From Nomia melanderi (lineage: Eukaryota; Arthropoda; Insecta; Hymenoptera; Halictidae), in NCBI RefSeq assembly GCF_051020985.1, contig NC_135010.1, positions 11,096,001-11,160,000 of the forward strand: a stretch of 64,000 nucleotides of DNA, read 5' to 3'. Shown here one piece after another: positions 47,801-60,900 of the stretch. The notes beneath the pieces were generated by a model. That model saw nothing but the letters and a program-made list of their open reading frames with translations. It ran no database searches and was not told the DNA's origin. Numbering within the stretch: position 1 is the first letter of the stretch; each line of letters opens with the position of its first letter. The position numbers and the translations under genes are program-made.

Positions 47801-49814
47801 AACACGATAATTGTAAAATTGTAATGAAGACCGTAAGTCAGTAACAAAGAAACGAAGACGCTGATTACAGTGGCGCAACGCGACGTCTATTTTTCGCACT
47901 TTATTGCGCGTAGATATTTATGCCTCCGGTTGTGCAACGGATGGCCTTTCTCACGTTTTTTTCGGGAATGACAGCGGTTTTCGGCCCGCAGAAAGTGTCT
48001 CGGCTCACTTTTCCATTAACCGTATTAAATTTGATTATACGCGGCGTTTGTTACGACACGTGTCATCATTCTTTACGAGCGTCACCGTGCGCGTTAGCGA
48101 CAACGCTCCCCCAATTAAAAAGTATGTAATATTTTTCACGCCCGGCCAACGCATATAAAGTATCCCCGAAACGGTTATTTATTCATACCGTTGTTATAAT
48201 AAACCTCTTATGAGTAAGTATACAAAACGAAGAAAGGAAATTCATCCCGTTGATCGCGAGCGCAGCGAACCCTTTCTCAATTCGTCTTCTGATCCGATGA
48301 AGCGGTGTCCTCACTTTCGCAACGAGTGCCCACAATCTCCCACGTGATCTAATTAATCTCAACGGGTATAGATCTTTGTTTAAACATTTTTCTACGCTCC
48401 AGGGTCGAGCAGGATGTTAATGGACAACGATATCAGAAAAAATACGAGTCGAAAGCAAGGCCGGACCTTTAATACGCTGTCATAAATCTTTTCATTGTTT
48501 TCGTCCCAAAAAGGCGATCGCAGCGATCAGTTATGAGCAATCATTTTCGAACGCATGAATTGATTTCACAGCATGGACGCACTTTGTGACGCTTCAGGAT
48601 TTAGAAGCTGCTCGGGACAATTTCATATTCTAAGAACTTGATGCGTGGACGTATAGAAACGTTAACGACTGGAAGAGTAAATCTCAACTAGGGAACTGGT
48701 GAAAGGATTCACTGGATGTTTTTTAATATTTTTATAAAGCCAGTACTTAAATCTCCGCAGTAACTTTTACCAACACCAGAGGAGTATATAAAAAACCTAC
48801 AGATAAACTTCCCTTTTAATTAGCTATCAAACCATCGACTACCTTTTGTTCCCTCTCATCTCAATAAAGAGTCCATCCAAGCGTTATATGTCGTAATTAA
48901 ATATCAATTAAAGTTATTAATGTTTAATGGGCCCCGACCGTGTTCAGTGTAATTTCGGGTTCAAACAAAGACGACGCGATGCGTGCACAATAAAACGCCT
49001 TAATACATCGAGCAGTCGCGTATCGTTTTATTCCCGTGTCGGGGGTTCATGAGTCAGATGGTGCATTGACCGGTATTTAAAATGGTCATCGCAAAGCCCT
49101 GTGTCCTTCGAGATCCTCCTTCGTTCGTTAAGCCGGTCCACCGGTGGACAGAGCGCGAACAAAATGATCCCGGCATCGCGCGGATTCCGCTTCGTGCCTT
49201 TCCTGCATTCCGTAATTATCGGTCGCCGCGATGAACATGTAATTCCAGCGGTCTATCGCGCGAAAACATTCGTCGATTGCCGACGACGAGAAGGAAGAGC
49301 GAACGTCGAAGCAGAAAATACCACGGAAGAGGGAAAACTGATAGAAATGCCGGTTTAATTTGATAATTCGAATGGTATGACAATTACAATGTGATCGAGT
49401 ATGTTAACGATGCAACTGTAAAATTCGAAATATCAATTATTGAAATATAGTGTATAAATTATAGCTTCACAGTTTAATTATCAGAAGTACAATTAATATC
49501 TCCAGATACAACTGAATCGAACCTCAATTATAATTTTAAATGCCGAAGAGGAGATGAAAGTATCTTTTATCGCTACTCTGGAACAGAGAATTCAAAGGGA
49601 TCCCCAACTTTCACTCTATCAAACACAAGCAAATCGCTAGGAGCCTATAACAAGCTAATAAAGACGGTGCATATTTCGCGTAACAGGTTATCAACTTTTC
49701 ATCTAAGCCTCGAATTGTTGAGCTTCTTATGTAAACACTAGATCCCCGGGAATGAAGTCACGAATCAATTCTGTCACGTATCCCCCTATGAGAGAGGCAG
49801 AACAGCTTCTGGAG
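41804..49814. other. long non-coding stretch, no gene recognised
   Basis: No coding sequence recognised in 8 kb. CpG-rich parts lie at 42040-42430, 44380-44720 and 46430-47240; AT-rich at 43690-44230 and 48620-48920. Octamers ATGCAAAT or ATTTGCAT lie at 43564, 44126, 45800 and 47180. The longest frame (46582-47373 +, 263 residues) overlaps a 211-residue frame on the other strand, is Arg/Pro/Ser-rich, and has no domain I recognise. Confidence 0.4.
46560..47240. other. CpG-rich island with open frames on both strands
   Basis: The + frame (46582-47373) and - frame (46411-47046) overlap almost completely. Both have the Arg/Pro/Ser/Gly bias expected from GC-rich non-coding DNA. An acceptor-like GGATTCCTTTCAG ends near 47263. 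The island may mark a promoter or untranslated first exon; nothing in it decides. Confidence 0.35.
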
Positions 49815-49915
49815 AAAGTCGCGACGCATCGAGCGCGGCGATCGCGTCTGCCACGCGTTGAAATCACCGATGCCACTTGCCGCGCGTTCGAGTCACTGGA
49901 GCGACGCGCGGATTA
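49815..49915 (-). repeat. 33-bp minisatellite array, about 3 units, minus orientation
   Basis: On the - strand the cores read GTGACTCGAACGCGCGG, GTGATTTCAACGCGTGG and CTCGATGCGTCGC. The + strand complements are centred near 49890, 49860 and 49831 (spacings about 30 and 29, so a few bases have been lost). The family is identified by the middle unit, which is identical to the consensus core. Confidence 0.6.
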
Positions 49916-52895
49916 ACTCTAACTTTCTGATTACAACTCTACGAGACACAGTCTGGGCCAATTATCTATTTATGGATTTACAAATAACCAACCCGCCTAC
50001 TCGAGCGACGCGGTTACATGCCTACAACCTTGTAATCAGACTACAGATATACTTAATCATTCATTAAATTCCATTACACGCGTGGAAAGCTTCGAATTAA
50101 AAATTCTAATAGCACCAGTATCAAATTTCTCACGTAGCAAATAAAATTACACCTCCGTTTTCCTTTCAATGAATCAACGTTCCGAATGAGAACCTGCCAG
50201 ACACGGCAAAACGAGAAGCGGATTACCATAGATTTCCACGAGTCACTTTCCGTTTCGCCGAATAAAATTCCGCCGATGTTAACGTCCACGCTAGTCAATT
50301 CGCGAACCATCTCACGATCCAAACGCACGGTACGTCCATAATTTTGAAACCGCGGGAGCTCCCTGTCGCCAAGGCACTGGTCAATTTAAATGACAAAACT
50401 GTTCTCGTTACCAGCGAAAAGAAGGACCGCGGCATACGCGGCGAGGCGAATGGTACACGAGCGTGTCCCGGCGGGTCAAAATTTACGGCGGCGCACCGCG
50501 AGAGATTTTAATCGACGTGGACAGTAATTGGAAACAGAGATCCCGATTGCAACTGGTTCTGCCGCGAGGATTAACGCAGAAGCCGGAATGCGTCGGACAA
50601 ATATGAAAACAGTGAATGACACGCGTTGCACCTGTTCGTGCGATTACATATTCACTCGGGCCGCGTTCGTTGTGTGCGTCACACGAACGGGAAAATCCAC
50701 GGAGCCGCCGCGGCGTGTCGGTTTTCTCTCACGGCCACAAAATACGCCGCGAAGAAGGTCGGCCGTGATATTGCGCCTCGCAATTTTAGGATACGACCGC
50801 GGCCGTCCGTCGAATTAAGGGAAACGGGCCGATCGGCCGCTTTGATCGCGGTTAACGTTCATTCGTGATTCGATACGCGGCAATTGGGCCGGCGTAGATA
50901 TTTCGTAGGTGTTCGCGGCTGTCGGGAATGTTTCCTGGCCGGTTTCACTTCCTGCGAGCGCGCTGGAAACGAAGTACCCTCCGGTGGTTCGCGCGATTTT
51001 AAATTTGCTTCGACGGTATTGTACAATCTCCTATCAGATTAATCTGTTTATAAAAGTAAGCATACCCAGATGTTGTATAAGCATTGTAAATAATTTCCTG
51101 CCCGGTTAATTGGATGCTTTTTCCTGTTTCGCGCTTTCCTCGGCGAGCAACGTCCTCGCGGTAATCAGCGGCAATCGACAACGCGTGCTCGCGCCGATTA
51201 AAATGATCGTTCGGCGTTATGAAATGGATTAATCAGTCTAGATTCCGTTTCCCACCCGCGAGGTACATAAAGTTCGCTAGGCGTGGCGTTACAGTTATCC
51301 AACTGCGGTATCTAATAGATCACGCCTCAACCTTGCGCGTTTATGCGCTTCCTTATGAACAGCGCGTAAATCAATTCCGGTGGAAAGAATTTCTCCCGGC
51401 CGTTAAAACCAAGCTCCGCTCGCGATCTATTAATGGCTCCGTAACGCACGGACCGATCGGCAGAGCAGTAGAAATCGTTTGCATAATCACGGTCAAAGCG
51501 CGAGCAACGCGGGAACTGGATCCGGTTTTCAGAGCAAATCGCCAATTTCATCCCCTCCGGCTTTGCATAATCGAGCCGGGAAAATCGTTTCGGGAAACTT
51601 TCCTCGTGCATGTACCTTATGCTAATTTATGGAGATTTAGGAGAACCCGTTCACCGCGTTGGGATCGCGGTTTAATCCGATCCCGCGTTACCGTGTCGAG
51701 CCCGCACCCCCGTCGGTGTATATTCTAAAATATTCGAAACAATATCTCGGCTTCTCGCTAAAGCTTCGGGATCTCGATCCGACAGCGTTGTTCGTATATG
51801 TAAAAGGAAACGAAAGAAATCCGAGCGAGTTTCGGTCTTTGTGCGATTGCAGAAATACGAATTTGCATAAGAATTACACCGTGGCCGCGTCGCATTAAAC
51901 ACGAACGTCGAACGGTTTTACGACGCGCGGTAAATACGAACACCCGGATGTTTAAATCAGACAAAAACCCGCAGGGCTGCGAAAACCGTGGAATTCGAAT
52001 TGTTCCTTTCTTATCCGCCGCGCGGATGAATAAGGGCGGTGTTCGGCACCGGGCCGCGTCGATCGCGCCATGAATCATAACGCGAAACCGCTTCGGAGAG
52101 TCTGACAACGGGCACGTTACGCGCACGCTCGCACCGTCGGCCGATAAAACGGCCCGGGAACGGAGGATAAAAAACGAGCCGCGTAGAGCCGTATCCCGAC
52201 GGCGAGTTAATCACTCCGGCCGCGATGAAGTCGTTTTTTCCGACCCCCGACGGATTACATTTTCATTTATTCCGCGATGCGTCACGCCGCACGAGACCGC
52301 GGAGTTTTAACGTCGGCCGCTTCAGCCGTTCCCGCCGATTTATTATCTCGCCGCGCATACCGGTTACTCACCGACCCAGACCCAGACCCGGAACTCGCTG
52401 TTATAATTATACATTATTGTATTATCTGCCCGTCGCCGCGAACACGTCTCGCGCGTGTTACCCTTGTCCGCCGAGGAGATAAGGAGGTTCGCGCTGGATC
52501 CGCGCGCGGCCCACAAATCACGTTTATCTGACGGTGAGGACACATCGTCGGAAGAGGAATCAAAGGCGGTAGCCCGGTTACACCGACTACCGGTCGCTGT
52601 GTGTTTTCTCGCGGGCGACAGGTACGAGATTTTTCAGACTCCTTAATCGTTTCCGGATATCCATTCTTGTTAACGGACGGAGCAGTGATTAAGGCTTCAG
52701 GGGATTGCCGGAGATCTTAATCTTGTGATGAGCGATGGTAATTTCGAGTTATAAATATTATTGGTTCTACTGTGTGGTGTTTGCTCTGCGTATTTTTTAG
52801 TGCTAGGCGAAGGTTGTGTGTATATAGGGCTAAATGGATGTGGCTAGTTTGGCTTGTTAGCTTAGCTGTTGTTTGTGGGAATTGGTAGGAATGTT
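49916..52895. other. non-coding stretch, no gene recognised
   Basis: CpG-rich at 50390-50980 and 51620-52560. The 169-residue frame at 51219-51728 (+) is overlapped on the other strand and shows no domain. The octamer ATTTGCAT lies at 51861-51868. From about 52690 composition shifts toward G, A and T ahead of the purine tract. Confidence 0.4.
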
Positions 52896-53400
52896 ATGGA
52901 AATATGGAAATATGGAAATATAGAAATATAGAAATATAGAAATATAGAAATGTGGAAATATAGAAATATAGAAATTGAGAAACACAGAAATAGAGATATA
53001 GAGATACAAAGATGTAAGAATATGAATATAAAGAAATACAAAGATACAGAGATATGGAGATATAGAGATATTGAAACACAGAGATGCAGAGATTTAGGAA
53101 TATAGATACACAGAGATGCAGAGATTTAGGAATATAGATATACAGAGATATAGAGATATAGAGATGCAGAGATTTAGGAATATAGAAATACAGAGATGTA
53201 GAGATATAGAGATATAGAGATATAGCGACGCAGAGATTTACGAATACAAAGATATAGAGATATAGAGACGCAGAGATTTAGGAATACAGAGATACAGAGA
53301 TACAGAAATTAGAAATACAGAAACACCAAGATACAGAGACTTAAAGATACAAAGCTTAGAAATATACAAATGTCAACACACACAGATACAAAGAACATTA
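52896..53400. repeat. purine-rich, C-poor low-complexity tandem tract
   Basis: Starts as GAAATATG/GAAATATA units of about 8-9 bases, then becomes GAGATATA and GAGATACA or GAGATTTAGGAATA units. Cytosine is rare on the + strand, as in the tract at 4860-5378. The - strand frame over it is an I/S/L/Y/F repeat artefact. Confidence 0.9.
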
Positions 53401-56400
53401 AAATCCAGAAACATCGAAATCAAAAGAACCCAAAACCCCGAGCACCTCCTAACTCCCAAGCAAACACCCATCGATCTCCGACACCGCGTTACCCGAACAG
53501 CATCGTAGCATTTAAAGTTACCTCTTGTAATTCATAATTAATTACCGAACACCTACCAAGCGATATTTCACCGCGCCTCTTTCGGGCCAGCGGCCTTGGC
53601 GCGCGGAATATCCGGCCGGGTCCGGATGAGGCGGTGCCCAGCACGCGAGGGTGAGCGAACGGCGGAAAAGAGCGGCTGCGTGCAGCGTGCACGCACGTAC
53701 CTACACGCGTGTGGCTTATCGTTACCCTGGGACAGGTTTGCCCGTATGTCCGTATATAAACGCGGCGCGCATATAAATTTCTTATAGCCTATCCGCCTCT
53801 CGGTTTCGTCCTGCCGCGAAAAGAAAGGAAGGGAAGGAGGAGGCGCGATCCGATCGCTTCTTGGAGGGTCGCCGCGCACCCGCGCCGCAATTAGACATTT
53901 TTCTGCCGGCCAGACGGCGGGGGACACGCGGGGCAAAAACGAACGACGCGAGCGGCTTCGAGAAGGTGCGCGCCAGCTCCGGGAGCGGCCGCGTTCGGGT
54001 GGGGATTCAGGGTTACAGGTGAAGAGGAGAGAATAACCAGAACGAGCAGACCTTGTCATTGGGCCACGGTAGAAAATTTCGCGACAACGGCCACCGGGGA
54101 ACCCGAGACGCCGCTCCCCGGGTTAGATAATGCCATCGGACTCGCCCCATAACTCTGATTACATCTCGGGAATCGAGCCGGACCTGTTTTCCATCGGATT
54201 TTTACGCGGCCGGGCCGCGCCGCGGACAAAGAGCCGATCCGACTCGCTCGCGGAATTCGAACCCGGATCTCGCGGCGACGGTTTTATCGAGCCATCCGTG
54301 GATTCGTCATTCCGCGTGTCACGTTCGGAGATGGCCGTTTCGAGGAACAGGTCCGGCATTTTTCAAACGAGCCGGACGAGGAAAGTGTCGGACGCGAATG
54401 GGGAGGCTTTTCACGATGTCATTTGCACGTGGCTTATTTATTTAACGGCTGAGTTGTTTGTAGTTTCGCTTCTTTGGGACGTCGAAGAACGCGTAATAAA
54501 GTTAAGAGGGTTTTTTCTGGATCTCGAAGATCGGCTAATGAAATTTATTGTTGTGTAAATGCGAACTTCTTTAGTGCCTCAAGTATATAAGGGTTGTTCC
54601 GAGCTGAACGTTCTTCCAAACACAATTCAGAATCACGAAGATTCGCTTCGAGACTGAACAATACAAATTCTATAGCCTTACAAGCAGCCTGCGGGACGAC
54701 CATAAAATCGCGAAACACACAGCCGCTCCACGGAAGTAGATCAACGTTAACCTCGCCCAACTCATAAAAGACGTTCTGCTAACTTCATTACGATCTTCAC
54801 ACTCCCCCTGTTAAGGTCCTCTTAACATTGAATGCAACATGCAAAAACGACAGGCGGAAACGCGGGTCCCGCGCGAATGTTCCGGAACCGGCAGCCGCTG
54901 CGCTGGGCGGTCGTATATTCTGCGCGGCTGCAAAGAGCCGTTGATGCGTATCTCCGGAAGGCGGCTCGAAATAAAAGGGGCAAGCCATTCTTTCCTGAGG
55001 ATACGAGCCGGCAAGGTCGCGGATTCGCGGTTGTTCTTAATACGGCGGGCCACGAAGGTCGCCGCGGAACCATCGGCCGGGATCGGCCGCTCGAAAGGAA
55101 ACGCCGGCCCCGTTTAGAACGAGTCCTAAGATAAGGGATATTAATCCATCGGCGAGAGTGGCTAAGCAACGCCTCGCGCCCAGACGGTTTCTCACACAAT
55201 TTTATCGAGACACGCCTGAGGTGTCGAAACGGAGCACATTTACAGCGCGAGCTGACGGCGTGAAATATGCTCGCGAAAGGATCCGGATGATGGATCGAGG
55301 GTAGCCGTTCACATTCAACGAAACTGCAGGCGATCAGATTCGCGTGACACTCGGTTTTCATGAATCTTTCATGTAGTCTTGTAAGAGATTAGTGTACATT
55401 TATCGTTGATCACCGGAGGTGGGATTTACTTTTGAAACTGGGGATGAGAAACACGTTTGGTTGATCACCTTGGAACCATTGAAGCCGGGAATGTAGCGAG
55501 TAGAAAAATAGTGGATTTTAATGTAAAGAATGCAACCGAGCAAGGAGGCATTAGGAAATTTTGAGCAATGCATCAACTCATTATCACATGATTTCTTTTG
55601 CAACGGCGTTTACTAGAAAGGAAAGGAACTCTGTTTTGTAGATAAATCTATGTGCTGTAAAGGTTACACATTGCTCGTGGAAAGGTAGCACTTCACTTCG
55701 ACTTAGAACTGGATAACATTCAGATTTACATAATTTCTTCAAATTTCGTCTAATTTCAGTAGTACCTCCGAAATATTCGACTGAATACGTTTCTCATTCC
55801 CAAATCGAAGTACAGCTCCCATTCTTCCGCTCCGAGCAATAGTGAACAAAACGAAGTAACAGCAAGATCGGACCTACTAGCATCAGTGTAGTAGGATCGT
55901 CGCCCTCGCGCAGCGCCGAACACATAAACGGAGCCCGCGTTTCGCAAAACGCGCCCGTCACCGGCGTGTCTCCGCCGCGTGTTTAACAGAGCAGAAAAAC
56001 GGACCGCGAAAGGGCGAAGAACAGAGGCGAGACACGCGTCTATGCGCGGCGACGTCGCATAAAACGCTCGTTCACCTTGCGGCGCGGTAGGCAGCAGGTT
56101 CTCTCTCGCATTGTGCTCCTCAGCCGCGTTTTCGGGGAACTATACGAACGGAGAATGATAAATAAGAAATCCGCCGCCGAAAGAACCGTCCGTTGGGGTC
56201 AAAGAACCCGCAAATTCGCGAGAACAGGAACGTCTTTCTCTTCTTTTTCTCCTTCGCGAAGTACAAACCGCATATTCGGCACGACGAACCGTCCCGTTGC
56301 CTCCATTGGCCGTTTCCTCGACTCCTGTCTCCTGGACTTTCGTTTGGCTTTGTCTCGGAACACGTTGCAGGAATTTCGACGCCGAAACGCGACATGTTTT

Positions 56401-56798
56401 GGAGCCGACACGCGTTTTAACGCGGGGTCGACGGCCAATTAGGATTATTTGAATACTTCGCGGCCGGTGCGAGATACTCCGATCCCATTCACCCGACTCT
56501 CAAGCGTGAGCGTGTCGCCGAAGCTTCGCTTTTAACAATCGCGAGACCGCTGGGGCGACGCCTTGTTACGCCGGCGACAGACGTGCGCGGAATTCGCGGC
56601 ACGTGAATCCGTACGAGGTGTGCTCGGTTACGTTATCATCCTTTCGCTGAATCTTCGCGACAATCCGCGGGGAAATGCCGTTGTCGCGTCGCGTAAGTCT
56701 TCTTTCAATCTTTCCTTAAGAACAACGGACATACAGCTCGCAAATCTGCAATTTTTGTAAACAAAGCCGACTTTCCTTTGTTCCGCTGAAACGGAGAA
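53401..56798. other. non-coding stretch with a GC-rich island
   Basis: A GC-rich island at about 53570-54125 has overlapping frames on both strands (53568-54059 - is the longest). The 179-residue frame at 54822-55361 (-) is likewise overlapped by + frames. None has a recognisable domain, signal peptide or membrane segment, and no splice-site pair was found. AT-rich at 55380-55760. Confidence 0.4.
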
Positions 56799-56806
56799 TA
56801 TAAATA
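56799..56806 (+). promoter_or_regulatory. possible TATA box
   Basis: TATAAATA within GGAGAATATAAATAGATCG. About 30 bases downstream the sequence is CGTGCGAGCGAG with no clear initiator, and a CAGTAAGTG donor-like string follows near 56845. The pieces are suggestive but no transcript can be built. Confidence 0.15.
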
Positions 56807-57035
56807 GATCGACAGATTTCCGGTCGATCGTGCGAGCGAGAGCAGTAAGTGCAGTTTGGAAAGCAGTCGCGTCCTTCGGAGCCTACTTGAGGTAGCTATT
56901 AATTCCCTGTTCATATAATTATATACCTTTGCACAATGCTACAAGCCGCTATTATTAAAAAATCAATCCGTAACGAGACCTTCGTCAGTCACTCAATTAA
57001 ATGGCTTCGAGCCAGGCGAACATGCTCCCGTACGA

Positions 57036-57051
57036 CGCGTTGAAGTCTCCC
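57036..57051 (-). repeat. single 33-bp-family core, minus orientation
   Basis: The - strand reads GGGAGACTTCAACGCG, identical to the array core, and is preceded by CTGCAGTTC. The diverged last unit of the array at 31591 is preceded by the similar CTGCAGTTG. On the + strand it lies in a short frame starting ATGGCTTCGAGC at 57001, which I do not recognise. Confidence 0.35.
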
Positions 57052-57849
57052 GAACTGCAGATCATATTTTCTGACACTGTGTCCCAGTATATTCAATGTA
57101 CATGCTCATTATCCTATACGACCTTACACTTAAAAGTGACTTTTATTTTTCATAGTTCCATAGAGGTATTATTGGAATATCTGTAATATAATCGAAGCAC
57201 GAAGGTTAAAATTCCCTGTCTCTCGTTTTTCTGTCACTTCCTACAACACCCTCCCCCCTCTCGCGGGAGACTTTACGGGGCACAAAATCGGTACACGAAC
57301 GCGAGCGTGCGCACGCGCGGATAGAAAGAAACCAAAAAATCCCTCGGCGAAATGTCGATTACGGTGACTCACGTGAGAAGATACGTTTCCATCGTGCAGC
57401 AGCGCGTTCAACAGCTGTTGAGACACCGTTTCGGAGAGTGTCAGAGTGATCGATGCACACGGAGGTCGGTCGATTTTTGCGCCGACGGGAAACCTTATCC
57501 GGCCGTTGGTATTCAGTCCGCAGAAACCGGGCAGGGTTATTAATATCGATGAAGAAGTTATTTCAGTCAGCTGAATTTAAATATACCGTGTGCCGCGAGT
57601 ACCTCGCTCGCTCGCGCCGCCGAGTGTATTAACTCGCCAGTGAATCAGCCGACCGATTAATTACCCCTGATAAAGGACAATCGCACGATCGCGTGTGAAC
57701 GGAACCGATCGTCGGTCATGTTCGTCTGCAAGGGCGGAAGCAAACGCGAGAAAAATCCATCGTTTCAAACAATAACAGTTTGCGACCGTCTGTTATAAAG
57801 CTAGGTGTCCATCGATAACAGAATTGTATTGATAAAATCCATGGTAGTT

Positions 57850-57975
57850 GAGCTAGGTATCTACTTAAAAGTAAAACTCAATTACCGCAATAACTTCAAG
57901 CTAAGTGTCCGTTTAGAAGTAAAACTCAATTATCGCAATAACTTCAAGCTGTGTCCACTTAGAAGCAAAACCGAT
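57850..57975 (+). repeat. 48-bp tandem repeat, about 2.5 units
   Basis: AGTAAAACTCAATTAC is at 57870 and AGTAAAACTCAATTAT at 57918 (period 48), followed by CGCAATAACTTCAAGCT in both and by a third start AGCAAAACC at 57964 (period 46). The unit also holds GTGTCC-TTAGA. A short 13-bp duplication (TCTCAAGATCATT) follows near 58032. Confidence 0.8.
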
Positions 57976-60900
57976 GATTTTAACATTATTCCGAGAAACT
58001 CACTCTCAACACAGTATTCACGCGATAAGTGTCTCAAGATCATTCTCAAGATCATTCGCAATAGTTCTTCTCCCAAATGGACACCCAGCCGCGTTCTCGA
58101 ACGGACACTTAGCTTAATAAACGGATGCAGCGTCCTCGGGACGGATAATAAGCGCCGCTGGGTGAACGTGCCCTGACGTCGCGTTTCCAGCGAACACGTA
58201 ATCGCGTCCGGGATGAAAAACCGTGAACGCTCGCGCACGATACGCTGACGGAACCGCCGTTTGCCTTTCCGTTCACGTAAAAACCCGCAATCTTCTTTCC
58301 CGCCGGGTCTTTTCCCCAAGAAGGTATCGTTTGCATAATGAAGACCACATGCAACGCGAACCAGGACCATCGATACGCTAAACCGATCTTCGGAAAACAG
58401 CATTCCTGCTCGCTTATGTCAGACCGTATCCGCCCCGAAACGCGGTGCAGATCGACGCGAGTTATCGTGTTGGCCTATCCGCATTATCGTTCCGTTGACC
58501 AGACGACCCGGTCGTAACGGGACCAAACAACTTGTAAATTTCGGGGCGGGAACCGGATAGACTCGGTCTACGTAGATGAACGTAACTGTAGAATCGTAAG
58601 ATCGAACATTCAAAAAATGGGGAATACCGTAAAAAAATTTGTTATCTCGAGAATCTCCAAATATTTCCTCGAGCTGCATGACTCTGTTTTCAAAGATCAA
58701 ATTCCGAAACGCCGCATTCCGTCATACCAGGCTGCGTCACCGTCTTTATTAACCCACTGAATGCCTGATTAATAAAACCACGTTATCTCGATGCATACCT
58801 GAATGGATGTTTACGAATGAACATTTTTTAACACAATAGAAATTTCCAGTAGCGAGTGATTAAGGCTATCCAGGCGAGCATTTAATTTCAAGCGATAAAT
58901 CTCCTGTTCGATCGCTGTTAAACGTTGTCGTTGAAAATTTCCGATGAAACTTCACAGAGGATGCTTTATTAGCGAGACAGCCATTAAGAGGCTACTATCG
59001 TTTTGTTTCCGGGTGTTCGATAGCTCGCCGAAGAAGAGTTCAACGACACCCGGGGTCCACGAGCTTCAAGGTCCCTTCCACGAATAGAAAGTCCACGGCC
59101 CATTTGCCGTGATCTAAGCTCGCGCAGGATCCACGATGACGATTTACGCGGACCTCTTCCGAGGATTCGCTTGAGCCTGGTCAGTGCATGCCCGACGACC
59201 ATAACCGTTCGGCTCCGAGCGGTTTTTGCACCGCGCTGGAATTAGCGATGACAACGGCGGACCTTGGGAACCATCCGCAGCACATGCCGTTGAGCTCATC
59301 TTCGAATCACCAGCGAAATTCCGATAAGAACACCGTTCCCGACGAGGAAAGTGGAAGATAACGTTCATAAAAGATCGCGCCAATCAACATTCCTCTGCCC
59401 ACGATCCCGATAATACGTGTCGGAGACTGTTCTTCAAACCCCGAGGAACCTTGACCTTTCTCCACCTTTAATTAACAATGTTCAGAAAATTATAGTCCTA
59501 AAGCCGGATAACAAGGATATCTAACATCTCTAATGAAACCAACAATCACGGGTTTTCATCGAACAAAGAACTCAAGGTTCGATCAATCATCCCAGGCGAG
59601 CCCGATAGATCCATCAGCGTCCCTAGAAACGTGAGCTTGCTCACGGATTACAATCGAAAGCGACCGCGAGCCGTCCGCGAAGACATACGAGCTGCAATTT
59701 CGTTGTTTCGAGATCGAGCCGCGTTTTCTCCGGTCGCGTCGAGGACACGCCGTTTGGCCCGTGATCTCGTTAATCATCGGTGCATCGGATTCAATGGGTA
59801 CGTCGCACCCTAGGACGACCTCCACCCCCCCCCCCACCGCCGCCTTATTGCGAACAGCTCGAACGCAAACCTCTGCCGGAGAACGCCCCGAGAAACACGC
59901 TCGACTCCCCCGGCGCTGGATTCGAGCGGATCGTTAGTCACGAATCGCTACACGGCCGTAATTATAATTTGCTACCGAAGGTCGGCTATGAGTTACAGCC
60001 AGCGGGGTCGTAATTTATACGGCAACACCGGTGAAATTATGATACGGAGAATATGGGTCGTAACTCGGGCGTTGCTCGAGTCCCGGACCCCCTGCTCCGG
60101 GTTGCCCGCTAACTGGCTGGCGTGTAATTATTATCCGCGGCGCGGTTTTGCGCGGATTTGCCCGGTAATTGACTGGTCGCCCGTGAAATCGATACCTCGG
60201 GGGTACGAGCCGCGACCGTCGTTGACAATGAATACGGATTTATAAAGACCTCGTCGACGCGTGGGGATTTTCATTGTGAAACGACGCGCTGACCCGGCCT
60301 GGACCGAGCGGCAACACTGGCGTGTCCCACGATGTATCGGCGGTATCACGCCCACCGATCAGAACGAAAGTTAATGGAATCGATTTCCGTATTAATATTT
60401 CGTCGGTTTGTTCTTGTTGGGCGGTGATCGATTTCGATTGGAAAGTTGCGGTGTTGATCCAACGGATGACTTGTTCTCGAACGATGAAAGATGTGGGTAC
60501 CAGTTTGTTGCTACATGGTTCGCGGCAGTTTATGCGGATTCTTGAGTTTCGTTTAATCGTTGGGACACTCGGTTCGTTTCTCGAAATACCTGCAGATTTC
60601 TAGATCTCTTTAGAAGCTTCTTAGATCTATTCCTTTGGGAATCTCCATCGATCTCTAAGATTCTCTGAATCCTTCAGATTTCCTTGATCAAATCAGAAAT
60701 TCTTGAAACTCATCGAACAAGATATTTCCTAATTACGGAACACCGTTAATCCTCATTCTTAGTTAACTTCCGGTTTTTGAAGTTACTGTCCTCTACATAA
60801 TGTTTGACAGAAGTCGTCGAGAGGCGAATACCAAAGAATCAAAGAGCAGGCATAGCCGTAACTTGACACCTGTCCCGCAGAGCGTTCTCAAAGCAACGGA

